The translations under genes and the position numbers were made by a program. From Leeia speluncae (GTDB taxonomy: Bacteria > Pseudomonadota > Gammaproteobacteria > Burkholderiales > Leeiaceae), in assembly GCF_020564625.1 (NCBI RefSeq), contig NZ_JAJBZT010000007.1, positions 149,202 through 213,201 of the forward strand: DNA of 64,000 nucleotides. The letters run 5' to 3'. Numbering within the stretch: the stretch's first letter is position 1; each line of letters begins with the position of its first letter. The notes beneath the pieces were generated by a model. It searched no databases and was not told where the DNA came from. It worked only from the letters and a program-made list of their open reading frames with translations. This document shows positions 1-7,573 of this stretch, one piece after another.

Positions 1-1
1 C

Positions 2-1873
2 GGGCAAAAGGCAGTGAATCAACTATGGACAATGCGTAAGAAATCCGTTGGCTTGTTGGGTGGCGCAGCAGGAGACCGTCGCCCCTTACCTTTTGTAGAA
101 GATACCGCTGTACCGCCAGAAAATTTGGCAGATTACATTGCCGAGTTCCGAGCCTTACTAGATAGCCATGGTTTACGTTACGGTATGTTCGGGCATGCTG
201 ATGCTGGCGTTTTGCACGTCAGACCAGCGCTAGATATGAAAGACACCAACCAAGAACCTCTTATTCGGACGATTACCGAAGGGGTGGCCGCCTTAACCAA
301 AAAATATAACGGTTTGTTGTGGGGCGAACATGGTAAAGGTCTACGCTCTGAATACGCGCCCGCTTTTTTTGGCAAGCTCTACCCCGTACTGCAGCAAATC
401 AAACAAACTTTTGACCCGTTTAACCAATATAACCCAGGTAAGATCGCGACTATCCCTGGGGCAACCTTAACGGCAGTAGATGCCGTACCTTTACGTGGGC
501 ATTTTGATCGCCAAATCCCGATTGTTGTGCGCCAAGCCTATGATGAGGGTTTGCATTGCAATGGGAATGGCGCTTGCTACAACTATGATCAAGATGACTA
601 CATGTGTCCATCTTGGAAGGTGACTAGAGATCGTCGACATTCACCGAAGGGGCGTGCATCCCTATTGCGAGAGTGGTTACGGCAACTGGCTCAAAAGGGT
701 ATTCAGCCGGTGGGGAAAATTAGCCAACTCTCTCAACTTGCTTCGCTACCAAAAAAGCTTTGGTTTACTATTTCGAATACAGAAAAGGCAGATTTTTCGC
801 ATGAAGTAAAATCTGCCATGGATGGTTGTTTGGCCTGTAAATCTTGCGCAGGACAATGCCCCATTAAAGTAGACGTGCCAAGTTTCCGTTCTAAATTTCT
901 TTACTACTATCATCAGCGTTATTTAAGGCCAGCAAAAGACTACCTAGTGGCCAGCATGGAGTTTATTGCTCCTATCGCGGCAAAACTCCCTGCAGCCTAC
1001 AACTTACTCACCCAGTCTGCTATCGGTAGTTATTTGCTTGAAAAATTGGGGTTGGTGCATTCTCCAGCGCTAAAACCACTAGCAATAGAGCCGATGCTAA
1101 AACAAAGCTTGGTTCAGCTTGCAACGCCTGCCAAATTAGCTGCGTTAAGTGATGCCCAAAAAGCAAATAGTGTCATCATTGTTCAGGACGTATTCACCCG
1201 CTATTTCGAGCCAAAAGTGCTACAAGATTTGATCTTGTTATTGAATCACTTAGGCATCACTCCATGGCTTGCTCCTTTGCTACCTAACGGAAAACCACTG
1301 CATGTACATGGTTTTCTGGGTTGGTTTGAAAAAGTAGCAAAGAAAAACCAGCAAAATTTAGCACCATTGGCAACATCTGGCGTCCCTCTGGTTGGGGTAG
1401 ACCCATCCATGACGCTTACGTATCGCGGTGAATACGCAAAAACACTCGATGCCGAACAAGCAATCCAAGTGATGTTGGTGCAAGAATGGCTAAATGCGTG
1501 GTTAAAAAAGCAAACCAACTTACCGCAGGCCAAAGTATCGGCAACGCATTGGTTGTTATCCCATTGCAGCGAGAAAACCAGCCAGCCGCAAAGCCATCTC
1601 CAGTGGCAAAGCATTTATGAACAGCTTGGGGTCACACTCAAGCCTCTGCAAACAGGTTGTTGTGGCATGGCTGGTACATTTGGGCACGAAGCAAAGCACC
1701 GTGAAACTTCACAAGCCATTTATGCGCAAAGCTGGAAAAAAGTGGTTGAAGACGAAGCTAAGCGAGATCACTTAGTGGCAACCGGTTATTCATGCCGTTG
1801 TCAGGCAAAGTTAGAAAGCCAAACCGAATTACCTCATCCGGTTTCGGTACTAAAGACGGCGTTAGTTGGCTAG
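2..1873 (+). CDS. ydiJ: FAD-binding and Fe-S oxidoreductase, YdiJ family (3' part)
   Basis: This is the C-terminal part of a large FAD/FMN dehydrogenase of the YdiJ / D-2-hydroxyglutarate dehydrogenase family. The reading frame is open to the left edge, so the gene starts outside the window (family members are about 1000 aa; about 623 codons are seen). The first 150 residues match the end of the FAD-linked oxidase domain. A ferredoxin-like part follows with the clusters CNGNGACYN and CLACKSCAGQCP, which would bind 4Fe-4S. The last 130 residues carry the heterodisulfide-reductase-like CCGMAGTFGHEA motif. The family oxidises a 2-hydroxyacid and passes electrons through the Fe-S clusters. The exact substrate is not shown here. 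A clear terminator follows. Confidence 0.85.
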   Translation, partial: GQKAVNQLWTMRKKSVGLLGGAAGDRRPLPFVEDTAVPPENLADYIAEFRALLDSHGLRYGMFGHADAGVLHVRPALDMKDTNQEPLIRTITEGVAALTKKYNGLLWGEHGKGLRSEYAPAFFGKLYPVLQQIKQTFDPFNQYNPGKIATIPGATLTAVDAVPLRGHFDRQIPIVVRQAYDEGLHCNGNGACYNYDQDDYMCPSWKVTRDRRHSPKGRASLLREWLRQLAQKGIQPVGKISQLSQLASLPKKLWFTISNTEKADFSHEVKSAMDGCLACKSCAGQCPIKVDVPSFRSKFLYYYHQRYLRPAKDYLVASMEFIAPIAAKLPAAYNLLTQSAIGSYLLEKLGLVHSPALKPLAIEPMLKQSLVQLATPAKLAALSDAQKANSVIIVQDVFTRYFEPKVLQDLILLLNHLGITPWLAPLLPNGKPLHVHGFLGWFEKVAKKNQQNLAPLATSGVPLVGVDPSMTLTYRGEYAKTLDAEQAIQVMLVQEWLNAWLKKQTNLPQAKVSATHWLLSHCSEKTSQPQSHLQWQSIYEQLGVTLKPLQTGCCGMAGTFGHEAKHRETSQAIYAQSWKKVVEDEAKRDHLVATGYSCRCQAKLESQTELPHPVSVLKTALVG

Positions 1874-1919
1874 GTGTACGTTATTTGCTTAGTGCTACCT
1901 AGCTGGGTTTTGGGAAGAG

Positions 1920-1943
1920 GGCGGTTGAAAACCGCCTTTTTTT
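1920..1943 (+). terminator. Rho-independent terminator after ydiJ
   Basis: A perfect 7-bp stem GGCGGTT / AACCGCC with a GAA loop is followed directly by seven T residues. Confidence 0.9.
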
Positions 1944-2200
1944 CATGAGTATTGAATTTTTATTAGTATATAAAGCATCTAGTATTTCTACATTTATTTG
2001 CCGAGTATGTTTATGAAACAGATCGGATTTGTTTACTGATGTTTATGGTGTATTTTCTAAGTAAAACTACTATCTATCGGATAATTTGAACGATACAGGC
2101 TAAAAATTAACTAAACAAATATAGTCTTACATGTAGCTTACATTGTTAAATGTAACTATACTACGCAACTTTTTGCGATAAACAAAAAGGTTGCACGCGT
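1944..2200. other. AT-rich intergenic region before the MFS gene
   Basis: The gap from the ydiJ stop codon (1873) to the MFS start (2201) is 327 bases. Beyond the terminator it is AT-rich and holds no supportable ORF. It must contain the promoter of the sugar transporter, but I see no clear -35/-10 pair or operator that I would defend. Confidence 0.5.
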
Positions 2201-3439
2201 ATGTCTAATCCTCATGGCGCACAAAACTATCAAAAACCCTTGGTAGCCTTAACCTCATTATTTTTCATGTGGGGCTTAATTACTTCTTTAAATGACATTC
2301 TGATTCCTCATTTAAAAGGGATGTTTTCTCTAAGCTACTTTGAAGCTGCGTTGGTGCAATTTTGCTTCTTTACGGCTTATTTTATTGTGTCTTTTCCTGC
2401 TGGCCGTCTGGTTGAAAGCTGGGGCTTTAAGCGCGGCATTATTACAGGGCTGTTAATTGCCGGTGCTGGCTGTGCCTTGTTTTACCCTTCTGCTAGTTTG
2501 GCTTCTTACCCCTTCTTTTTGGCATCACTATTTGTACTTGCTGCAGGTATTACTATTTTGCAGGTGGCTGCCAACCCGTATGTCACTATTCTTGGCCCAG
2601 CCAAAACAGCATCTAGCCGCTTAAATCTAACCCAAGCATTTAACTCATTAGGTACAACTGTCGCACCACTACTTGGGGCTATGCTAATTCTGACGCAACA
2701 ACATGCAGATGGAAGTAAGCTATCCGCTGCCGAAAACGCTGCATCAGTGCAAGGCCCGTATTTAGTGCTAGCAGTTGCGTTGGTTGTCATTGCTTTGGCG
2801 TTTGCCTATTTACAATTGCCAGAGGTTTCTTTGAAAGAAGACCAGCAAGCCGCTAGTGCAAATGATTCAAACGTCAAAAGCGTATGGGCGTATCGCCATC
2901 TTTCATTAGGCGTGGTGGCAATTTTTGCTTATGTTGGTGGTGAGGTATCGATTGGCAGTTTCTTAGTAAACTTTATGGAGCAAAAATCCATTGCCGCACT
3001 TAGCTTAGAAGAAGCAGGCAAAATGCTTTCTTTCTATTGGGGTGGTGCAATGATTGGCCGCTTTGCGGGTAGTGCCATTATGCGTGTGGTGCCAGCGAAT
3101 AAAGTATTGGCGTTTAATGCTGCTATCGTTGTGGTGTTTATCTTGCTATCTATGCTCATTGGCGGACACACTGCCATGTGGCTAATGTTGGGAATTGGAC
3201 TGTTTAACTCGATCATGTTTCCAACCATTTTCTCTTTAGCCCTGCAAGGCTTAGGCAAATGGACTAGCGCAGGATCTGGCGCATTATGTATGGCGATTGT
3301 TGGTGGTGCGTTAATGCCGGTGATTCAAGCTTGGTTTGCAGATAACATTAATCTACTCATGTCGTTCTCTATTCCAATGGTGTGTTACCTATACATCCTG
3401 TTTTATGGATTAAAAGGCTACCAGCCAAAGTCTGCTTAA
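2201..3439 (+). CDS. gluP: Glucose/galactose-type MFS transporter (FucP/GluP family)
   Basis: A 412-aa inner-membrane protein with about 12 hydrophobic segments. The start FFMWGLITSLNDILIPHLK and the segment LQVAANPYVTILGP are typical of the FHS (fucose-galactose-glucose H+ symporter) family, which imports hexoses with protons. The RLNLTQAFNSLGTTVAPLLGA stretch is also characteristic. It is a single gene, flanked upstream by the ydiJ terminator and downstream by a bidirectional terminator. The exact sugar (glucose, galactose, fucose, or N-acetylglucosamine as in NagP relatives) cannot be told from sequence alone. Confidence 0.85.
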   Translation: MSNPHGAQNYQKPLVALTSLFFMWGLITSLNDILIPHLKGMFSLSYFEAALVQFCFFTAYFIVSFPAGRLVESWGFKRGIITGLLIAGAGCALFYPSASLASYPFFLASLFVLAAGITILQVAANPYVTILGPAKTASSRLNLTQAFNSLGTTVAPLLGAMLILTQQHADGSKLSAAENAASVQGPYLVLAVALVVIALAFAYLQLPEVSLKEDQQAASANDSNVKSVWAYRHLSLGVVAIFAYVGGEVSIGSFLVNFMEQKSIAALSLEEAGKMLSFYWGGAMIGRFAGSAIMRVVPANKVLAFNAAIVVVFILLSMLIGGHTAMWLMLGIGLFNSIMFPTIFSLALQGLGKWTSAGSGALCMAIVGGALMPVIQAWFADNINLLMSFSIPMVCYLYILFYGLKGYQPKSA

Positions 3440-3467
3440 GTTATCAACATTTGGTAATTGAAAATGC

Positions 3468-3495
3468 AAAAAAGGAAGCTCGCGCTTCCTTTTTT
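3468..3495. terminator. Bidirectional terminator between gluP and arsN2
   Basis: Stem GGAAGC / GCTTCC with loop TCGC is preceded by six A and followed by six T. It can therefore stop transcription from both the plus-strand transporter and the minus-strand arsenic operon. Confidence 0.9.
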
Positions 3496-3514
3496 GTTGG
3501 GTAGCCTAACTTGC

Positions 3515-3943
3515 TCAAGATAATACTTTCTTAAGCAATCCTGCACTCGCTGGGCAGAGTTGCCTAAATTGCATTGTTTGCTGAATGCCAATGGGCGCAT
3601 CACTTCGTTCTGCTAATTCGTAACCTTTATGAATGAAGTATTGGCTAGCGGTGTTGGTTAGCAAATAAAGCGCCTCAACGCCAAGCTCTACTGCAATTTG
3701 CTCTACTTTTTCTAACAGGCGACTAGCTAAATAAGTATTACGTAAACGCTCTGAAACGGCTAAAGACCTGACCAACGCAAAAGGCATCGCCATTTCTAGG
3801 CCAACCACGGCAATCAATTCTTCGTTTTCTTTAACACCATAGAAATGAGTCAGCATTTCCTCGCTAATATCGCTCGCATCTAGGCCGGATATTTGAAGCA
3901 AAGAGGCAACTTCAGTTAAGGTAAGAGATTGAATAATTTCCAT
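3515..3943 (-). CDS. arsN2: GNAT acetyltransferase, ArsN2-like
   Basis: A 142-aa GNAT-fold N-acetyltransferase. The core shows the acetyl-CoA region around VRSLAVSERLRNTYLASRLL (a variant of the Q/RxxGxG/A loop) and the C-terminal NTASQYFIHKGYELAER strand, where the FxKxGF-like motif normally lies. It is the last gene of a minus-strand operon arsR-acr3-arsC-arsN2. GNAT proteins at this place in ars operons are called ArsN2; some ArsN proteins acetylate arsenic-containing antimetabolites, but the substrate of this group is not settled by sequence. The distance to arsC is 26 bases. No good ribosome binding site is seen before the ATG. Confidence 0.7.
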   Translation of the reverse strand: MEIIQSLTLTEVASLLQISGLDASDISEEMLTHFYGVKENEELIAVVGLEMAMPFALVRSLAVSERLRNTYLASRLLEKVEQIAVELGVEALYLLTNTASQYFIHKGYELAERSDAPIGIQQTMQFRQLCPASAGLLKKVLS

Positions 3944-3969
3944 GGTGTTTGATTTAGCATTAAGGTTTA

Positions 3970-4473
3970 TTAAGCCGCTTCTACATCAAATTCAGCGACG
4001 CTTCTAACCGTTTCTTTAATACGTTCTGGGGCAAATGCATCTTCACCCAAGCTCATTAAGTAGGCTGTACGGCGTTGAATCTGTGCGAAAATTTTCTCAA
4101 ATGATGCACGTAGCTCTTCTTCTGTTTCGCCATGTGGGTCTTCATAACCCCAGTGGGCAGAAGTAGGGTGGCCTGGCCAAATTGGGCAGACTTCATTTTT
4201 GGCATTGCCACAGACCGTAATGATCAAATCCATTTTTGGTGCGTCGTCCCCCCCAAATTCATCCCAAGATTTAGAGCGAAGTTGGGTGGTGTCATAGCCA
4301 ATGGTATCTAGCATAGCAATAGCGTGAGGGTTAACACGGCCAGAAGGCTTGCTACCCGCGCTAAAACAACGGAAGCGGCCATTGCCCATCGTGGCGAGCA
4401 CACCTTCACTCATCACACTTCTTGCCGAGTTGGCGGTACATAAAAACAATACATTATAGATTGGGTTAGACAT
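3970..4473 (-). CDS. arsC: Arsenate reductase, low-molecular-weight phosphatase type
   Basis: A 167-aa cytoplasmic enzyme that reduces arsenate to arsenite for export by the adjacent ACR3 pump. The N-terminus has the P-loop CTANSARS (CX5R-S) found in protein-tyrosine-phosphatase-like arsenate reductases. DLIITVCGNAKNEVCP carries further cysteines of the kind used in the disulfide cascade, and the WGYEDPHG segment follows. I place the start at the ATG at 4473, because GGAG lies six bases upstream (4483-4480). An ATG four codons earlier (4485) overlaps that Shine-Dalgarno sequence. Confidence 0.88.
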   Translation of the reverse strand: MSNPIYNVLFLCTANSARSVMSEGVLATMGNGRFRCFSAGSKPSGRVNPHAIAMLDTIGYDTTQLRSKSWDEFGGDDAPKMDLIITVCGNAKNEVCPIWPGHPTSAHWGYEDPHGETEEELRASFEKIFAQIQRRTAYLMSLGEDAFAPERIKETVRSVAEFDVEAA

Positions 4474-4496
4474 GTGATTCTCCAATATAGTCTGGC

Positions 4497-5540
4497 TTAT
4501 TTGCAGCCTTGCTCATACCAAGGTTTAGATGCATTGACTACTTTTACTACCAATAGCATCACAGGAACCTCAATCAACACGCCCACCACTGTGGCAAGCG
4601 CTGCGCCAGAATGAAAGCCAAATAAACTAATGGCGGCCGCCACGGCCAATTCAAAAAAGTTAGATGCGCCAATTAGTGCAGAAGGGCAGGCAACATTATG
4701 TTTTTCGCCCAACTTCCGGTTTAACCAATACGCAAGGCCAGAGTTAAACACCACTTGAATCAAGATGGGCACCGCTAACAAAGCAATAATTAGCGGCTGC
4801 TTAATAATCTGTTCTCCTTGGAAGGCAAACAACAGCACTAATGTGGCTAGCAGTGCGGTGATAGACCACGGCGCTATACGCTGCATGGCTACTTCAAATG
4901 CCTCATTTCCGCGTGACATTAATTTCTTACGCCAAATTTGCGCCAAGATGACAGGGATAATAATGTACAAAACGACCGAGGTAATTAAGGTGGCCCAAGG
5001 CACGGTAATTGAAGAAATACCGAGTAATAAACCCACAATTGGTGCGAAAGCAACCACCATAATGGCATCGTTTAACGCTACTTGAGATAACGTAAATAAT
5101 GGATCTCCGTTGGTTAGCCGGCTCCAGACAAACACCATGGCCGTACAAGGTGCGGCAGCGAGTAAAATTAACCCAGCAATGTAGCTATCTAGTTGATCTG
5201 CAGGTAAAAGGTGTGCAAATAAGGTACGCACAAACAGCCAGCCAAGCAACGCCATCGAAAATGGTTTAACCAGCCAGTTTACAAACAAGGTAACGCCAAT
5301 TCCTTTAACGTGTTGGCGAACTTCATGAATGGTAGAAAAGTCTACTTTTACCAACATCGGGATAATCATTACCCAAATGAGTAAGCCTACTGGTAGATTG
5401 ACCTTTGCTATCTCCATCGCGCCAATTTGCTGGAAAAGGCTTGGCAAAAATTGACCTAGCAAAATGCCCAGTACAATACATAAAAATACCCAAACAGTTA
5501 GGTATCTTTCAAAAAAGCTCATCGGTGTTGGTTTGTTCAT
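4497..5540 (-). CDS. acr3: Arsenite efflux permease ACR3
   Basis: A 347-aa inner-membrane transporter with about ten hydrophobic helices. It belongs to the ACR3 group of the BASS superfamily, which exports arsenite, and is not the ArsB type. Recognisable family segments are LAAAPCTAMVFVWS with the essential membrane cysteine, the NDAIMVVAFAPIVGLLLG helix, and LIGASNFFELAVAAAI near the end. It sits between arsR and arsC, so detoxification is arsenate to arsenite to export. The gap to arsR is 39 bases. Confidence 0.92.
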   Translation of the reverse strand: MNKPTPMSFFERYLTVWVFLCIVLGILLGQFLPSLFQQIGAMEIAKVNLPVGLLIWVMIIPMLVKVDFSTIHEVRQHVKGIGVTLFVNWLVKPFSMALLGWLFVRTLFAHLLPADQLDSYIAGLILLAAAPCTAMVFVWSRLTNGDPLFTLSQVALNDAIMVVAFAPIVGLLLGISSITVPWATLITSVVLYIIIPVILAQIWRKKLMSRGNEAFEVAMQRIAPWSITALLATLVLLFAFQGEQIIKQPLIIALLAVPILIQVVFNSGLAYWLNRKLGEKHNVACPSALIGASNFFELAVAAAISLFGFHSGAALATVVGVLIEVPVMLLVVKVVNASKPWYEQGCK

Positions 5541-5579
5541 TTTGATATTTCAACAAAAATTAAAATGACGAATAAAATC

Positions 5580-5927
5580 TCAGCATTTTGAGAAAGATGT
5601 CTCGCAACATGCAGAAGATTCGGTGGTAGATGTTTCAGAACTATTGCTGCAGCAAGCTTCTGTTAAGTAAGAAATCACAGATTGCATGAGCGCCAAGTTT
5701 GCACGGTAGCGAAGGAAACGGCCTTCTTGCTCAACAGAAACCAGCCCCGCCTGCGTGAGTGATTTCAAATGAAACGAAAGGTTTGTCGCTGGCAAATCTA
5801 ATTGGTTAGCAATTTCACCTGCTACAAGGCCATTTGGTGCAAAGCTAACTAATAATCGAAACACGTCTAGACGAATGCCAGAAGAGAGAGATTCAAAAAT
5901 TTGCGTGGCAGTGCGTTGTTCCATCAT
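5580..5927 (-). CDS. arsR: ArsR-family metalloregulator
   Basis: A 115-aa winged-helix repressor, first gene of the arsenic operon. The DNA-reading helix region is LDLPATNLSFHLKSLTQAGLVS and the wing is EQEGRFLRYRAN. The C-terminus is cysteine-rich: two vicinal Cys pairs (EACCSNSS and SACCETS) and a final Cys. These are good candidates for an arsenite-binding site unlike the classic ELCVCDL site in helix 3, which is absent. On arsenite binding the repressor should leave the operator just upstream at 5934-5953. Two tandem ATG codons are possible starts. Confidence 0.88.
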   Translation of the reverse strand: MMEQRTATQIFESLSSGIRLDVFRLLVSFAPNGLVAGEIANQLDLPATNLSFHLKSLTQAGLVSVEQEGRFLRYRANLALMQSVISYLTEACCSNSSETSTTESSACCETSFSKC

Positions 5928-5933
5928 GGCTTT

Positions 5934-5953
5934 ATTTCAAGAATTATTGAAAT
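5934..5953. promoter_or_regulatory. Candidate ArsR operator
   Basis: A perfect inverted repeat ATTTCAA-N6-TTGAAAT lies 7 bases upstream of the arsR start codon. Position and symmetry fit autoregulation by ArsR. The protein-DNA match itself is an inference. Confidence 0.55.
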
Positions 5954-5979
5954 GATCATAGCTGAGAATTAGCGTTTGA

Positions 5980-6283
5980 TCAATCTGCAGACGGTGACGG
6001 TTTTGTGACAGCATTGGGGCCAAATGTTTCAATGGCGAAGGCAATAAAGGCACTTAACTTTGGCGTCATCCGTCTATCTTTGGCGTAGATTAGATGAAAT
6101 TGTCTAACCGGTAATGGAAAGTCAGGCAGAACTTCAACTAATCTGCCAGAGGCAATATCTTCTGCGAGTAATTCTAACGGTTGTAAAATTAAACCTAGCC
6201 CATTTCTTGCTGCCGTTAATAATGCCTCACCATTATCAATCATCAATTGCCCAGAGACTGGCACAACGATTTCGCCTTCTACC
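5980..6283 (-). pseudogene. C-terminal remnant of a LysR-family regulator
   Basis: About 100 codons encode the end of a LysR substrate-binding domain: EIVVPVSGQLMIDNGEALL, then AARNGLGLILQP and the PLPVRQFHLIYAKDRRMTPK strand. The frame runs directly into the IS element at 6284, so the DNA-binding half is missing. It is not found on the other side of the IS, so the N-terminal part was deleted and not merely separated. A GTG at 6264 opens a 94-codon frame, but a LysR protein without its HTH would not be functional. Confidence 0.8.
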
Positions 6284-7318
6284 GGCTTTGTTGCACAAAT
6301 GAATTAACAGTCGAACTACCCCAATCCCCAGACGGACTTATCCCATGCGTACCGTCTGTGGCGTGCCCAACGCAGTAAAGCGATTTAAAATCGCTGCACA
6401 GATTTGAAGCTCGACAACCTGCCTGTCAAAGTATCGTGACTTGACCCGATCAGCTAGTAATTTGAAACAGTGCATTTTCGTTTCAACCAAACTTCATCGA
6501 TGGTAGCCACTCCACTTTTTCCAAAGCGTTCTCCCCAACCGTCTCAGCGAGCGTAGCGACTCATTCCTGGCACTGTTACCTAGTGAGGACTTTTTCCAAG
6601 GCTGATCGTTTCGCCGTGGTGGAACAATGGCGGCGGCACCGCGTTCGGTAATTGCCTCATAACATGAGCGTGTATCGTAAGCGCCGTCTGCCGTTACGGT
6701 TTGCAACGCCACTGTCGTAGGGATTTGTGAGAGCAACTCTGGCAACATCATTGCGTCACCGGTACGATTGTCAGTGACTTCCATCGCACGTATTTCCAGG
6801 GTTTCTGCATCTATGCCTAAATGGAGCTTGCGCCACTGACGGCGGTAATCCGCACCATGCTTTTTTACCTTCCACTCACCTTCACCCATCATTTTGATAC
6901 CTGTGCTATCCACTAACAGATGCAGATCACCTTGTTTCTTCTGCACAGGAATGCGTACAAGCAGGTATTTCTGGCGACGGGAGAGCGTACTGAAATCTGG
7001 CACCGACCAGTCCAATCCTGCTAAGCGTAGGATGCTTTCTACCATGCCAGTTGCTTGCCGTAGTGCCAGTCCAAACAGGCATTTGATGGTGAGACAGATT
7101 GAATCGCGGCATCAGAGAATGTTTGCTGTCGCCCCCGTTTACCAGTAGCAGGGGCTAACCAGTCCATCCCCTTATCGAGCCAGAGTAGTATCTGTCCGCG
7201 TTGCTTTAATGACTGGTTGTATGCCCGCCAGTTGGTGGTCCGGTACTTGGTAGAATGGTGCTTACTCATGCCAGCATTCTACCAAAATGGCTTAGGTGCT
7301 GATTTGTGCAACAAAGCC
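6284..7318 (-). mobile_element. IS5-family (IS903-like) insertion sequence, inactive
   Basis: A 1035-bp element bounded by terminal inverted repeats beginning GGCTTTGTTGCACAAAT at both ends (6284-6300 and 7302-7318 inverted). Ends and size match the IS903 type of the IS5 family. The transposase inside is broken by a frameshift and a stop. The 9-bp flanks (CCTTCTACC and TAGCTTCAC) do not match, so no target duplication is visible. Confidence 0.9.
6338..7269 (-). pseudogene. IS5/IS903-type transposase, frameshifted and nonsense-mutated
   Basis: The ATG at 7269 starts a typical IS903-like transposase, with the N-terminal part KYRTTNWRAYNQSLKQRG. A single missing base near 7098 shifts the frame; the correct frame resumes as CLTIKCLFGLALRQATG. 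The catalytic parts are visible: LLVDSTGIKMMG with the first Asp, VTADGAYDT with the second, and SLVETKMHCFK with the Glu. Just before that last motif an in-frame TGA (6494-6496) replaces what is normally Arg, so a CGA to TGA change is likely. The frame then continues to the native TAA at 6338. With two lesions this copy cannot make a full transposase. Confidence 0.88.
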
Positions 7319-7573
7319 TAGCTTCACCCAACTGTTAAGGAAGTACCAAATCCTTCAATAGCTCTCTCGCTTTTACTGGCCATTTTTCTTTTTTTTCTCT
7401 TCAATTTATTATGTTATCAATTCTTATTCATTTAACATGTGAACAGGGTTGCGATTGTCTCTAATTTTCAGTAGTTTCTAGATAATACATCCTGCTTCAT
7501 CGATCAAATTTAATATTCAGTAAGCAACATTTGTACAGGGTAATTTTAATCATCCACTCACCCCTTTAGATGC

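Noticed and set aside
6894..7148. Plus-strand and third-frame ORFs inside the IS element
   Set aside because: They are shadows of the frameshifted transposase; only the IS903-type frames match a protein family.
6275..7327. Target-site duplication around the IS
   Set aside because: The nine bases on each side differ, so none can be claimed.
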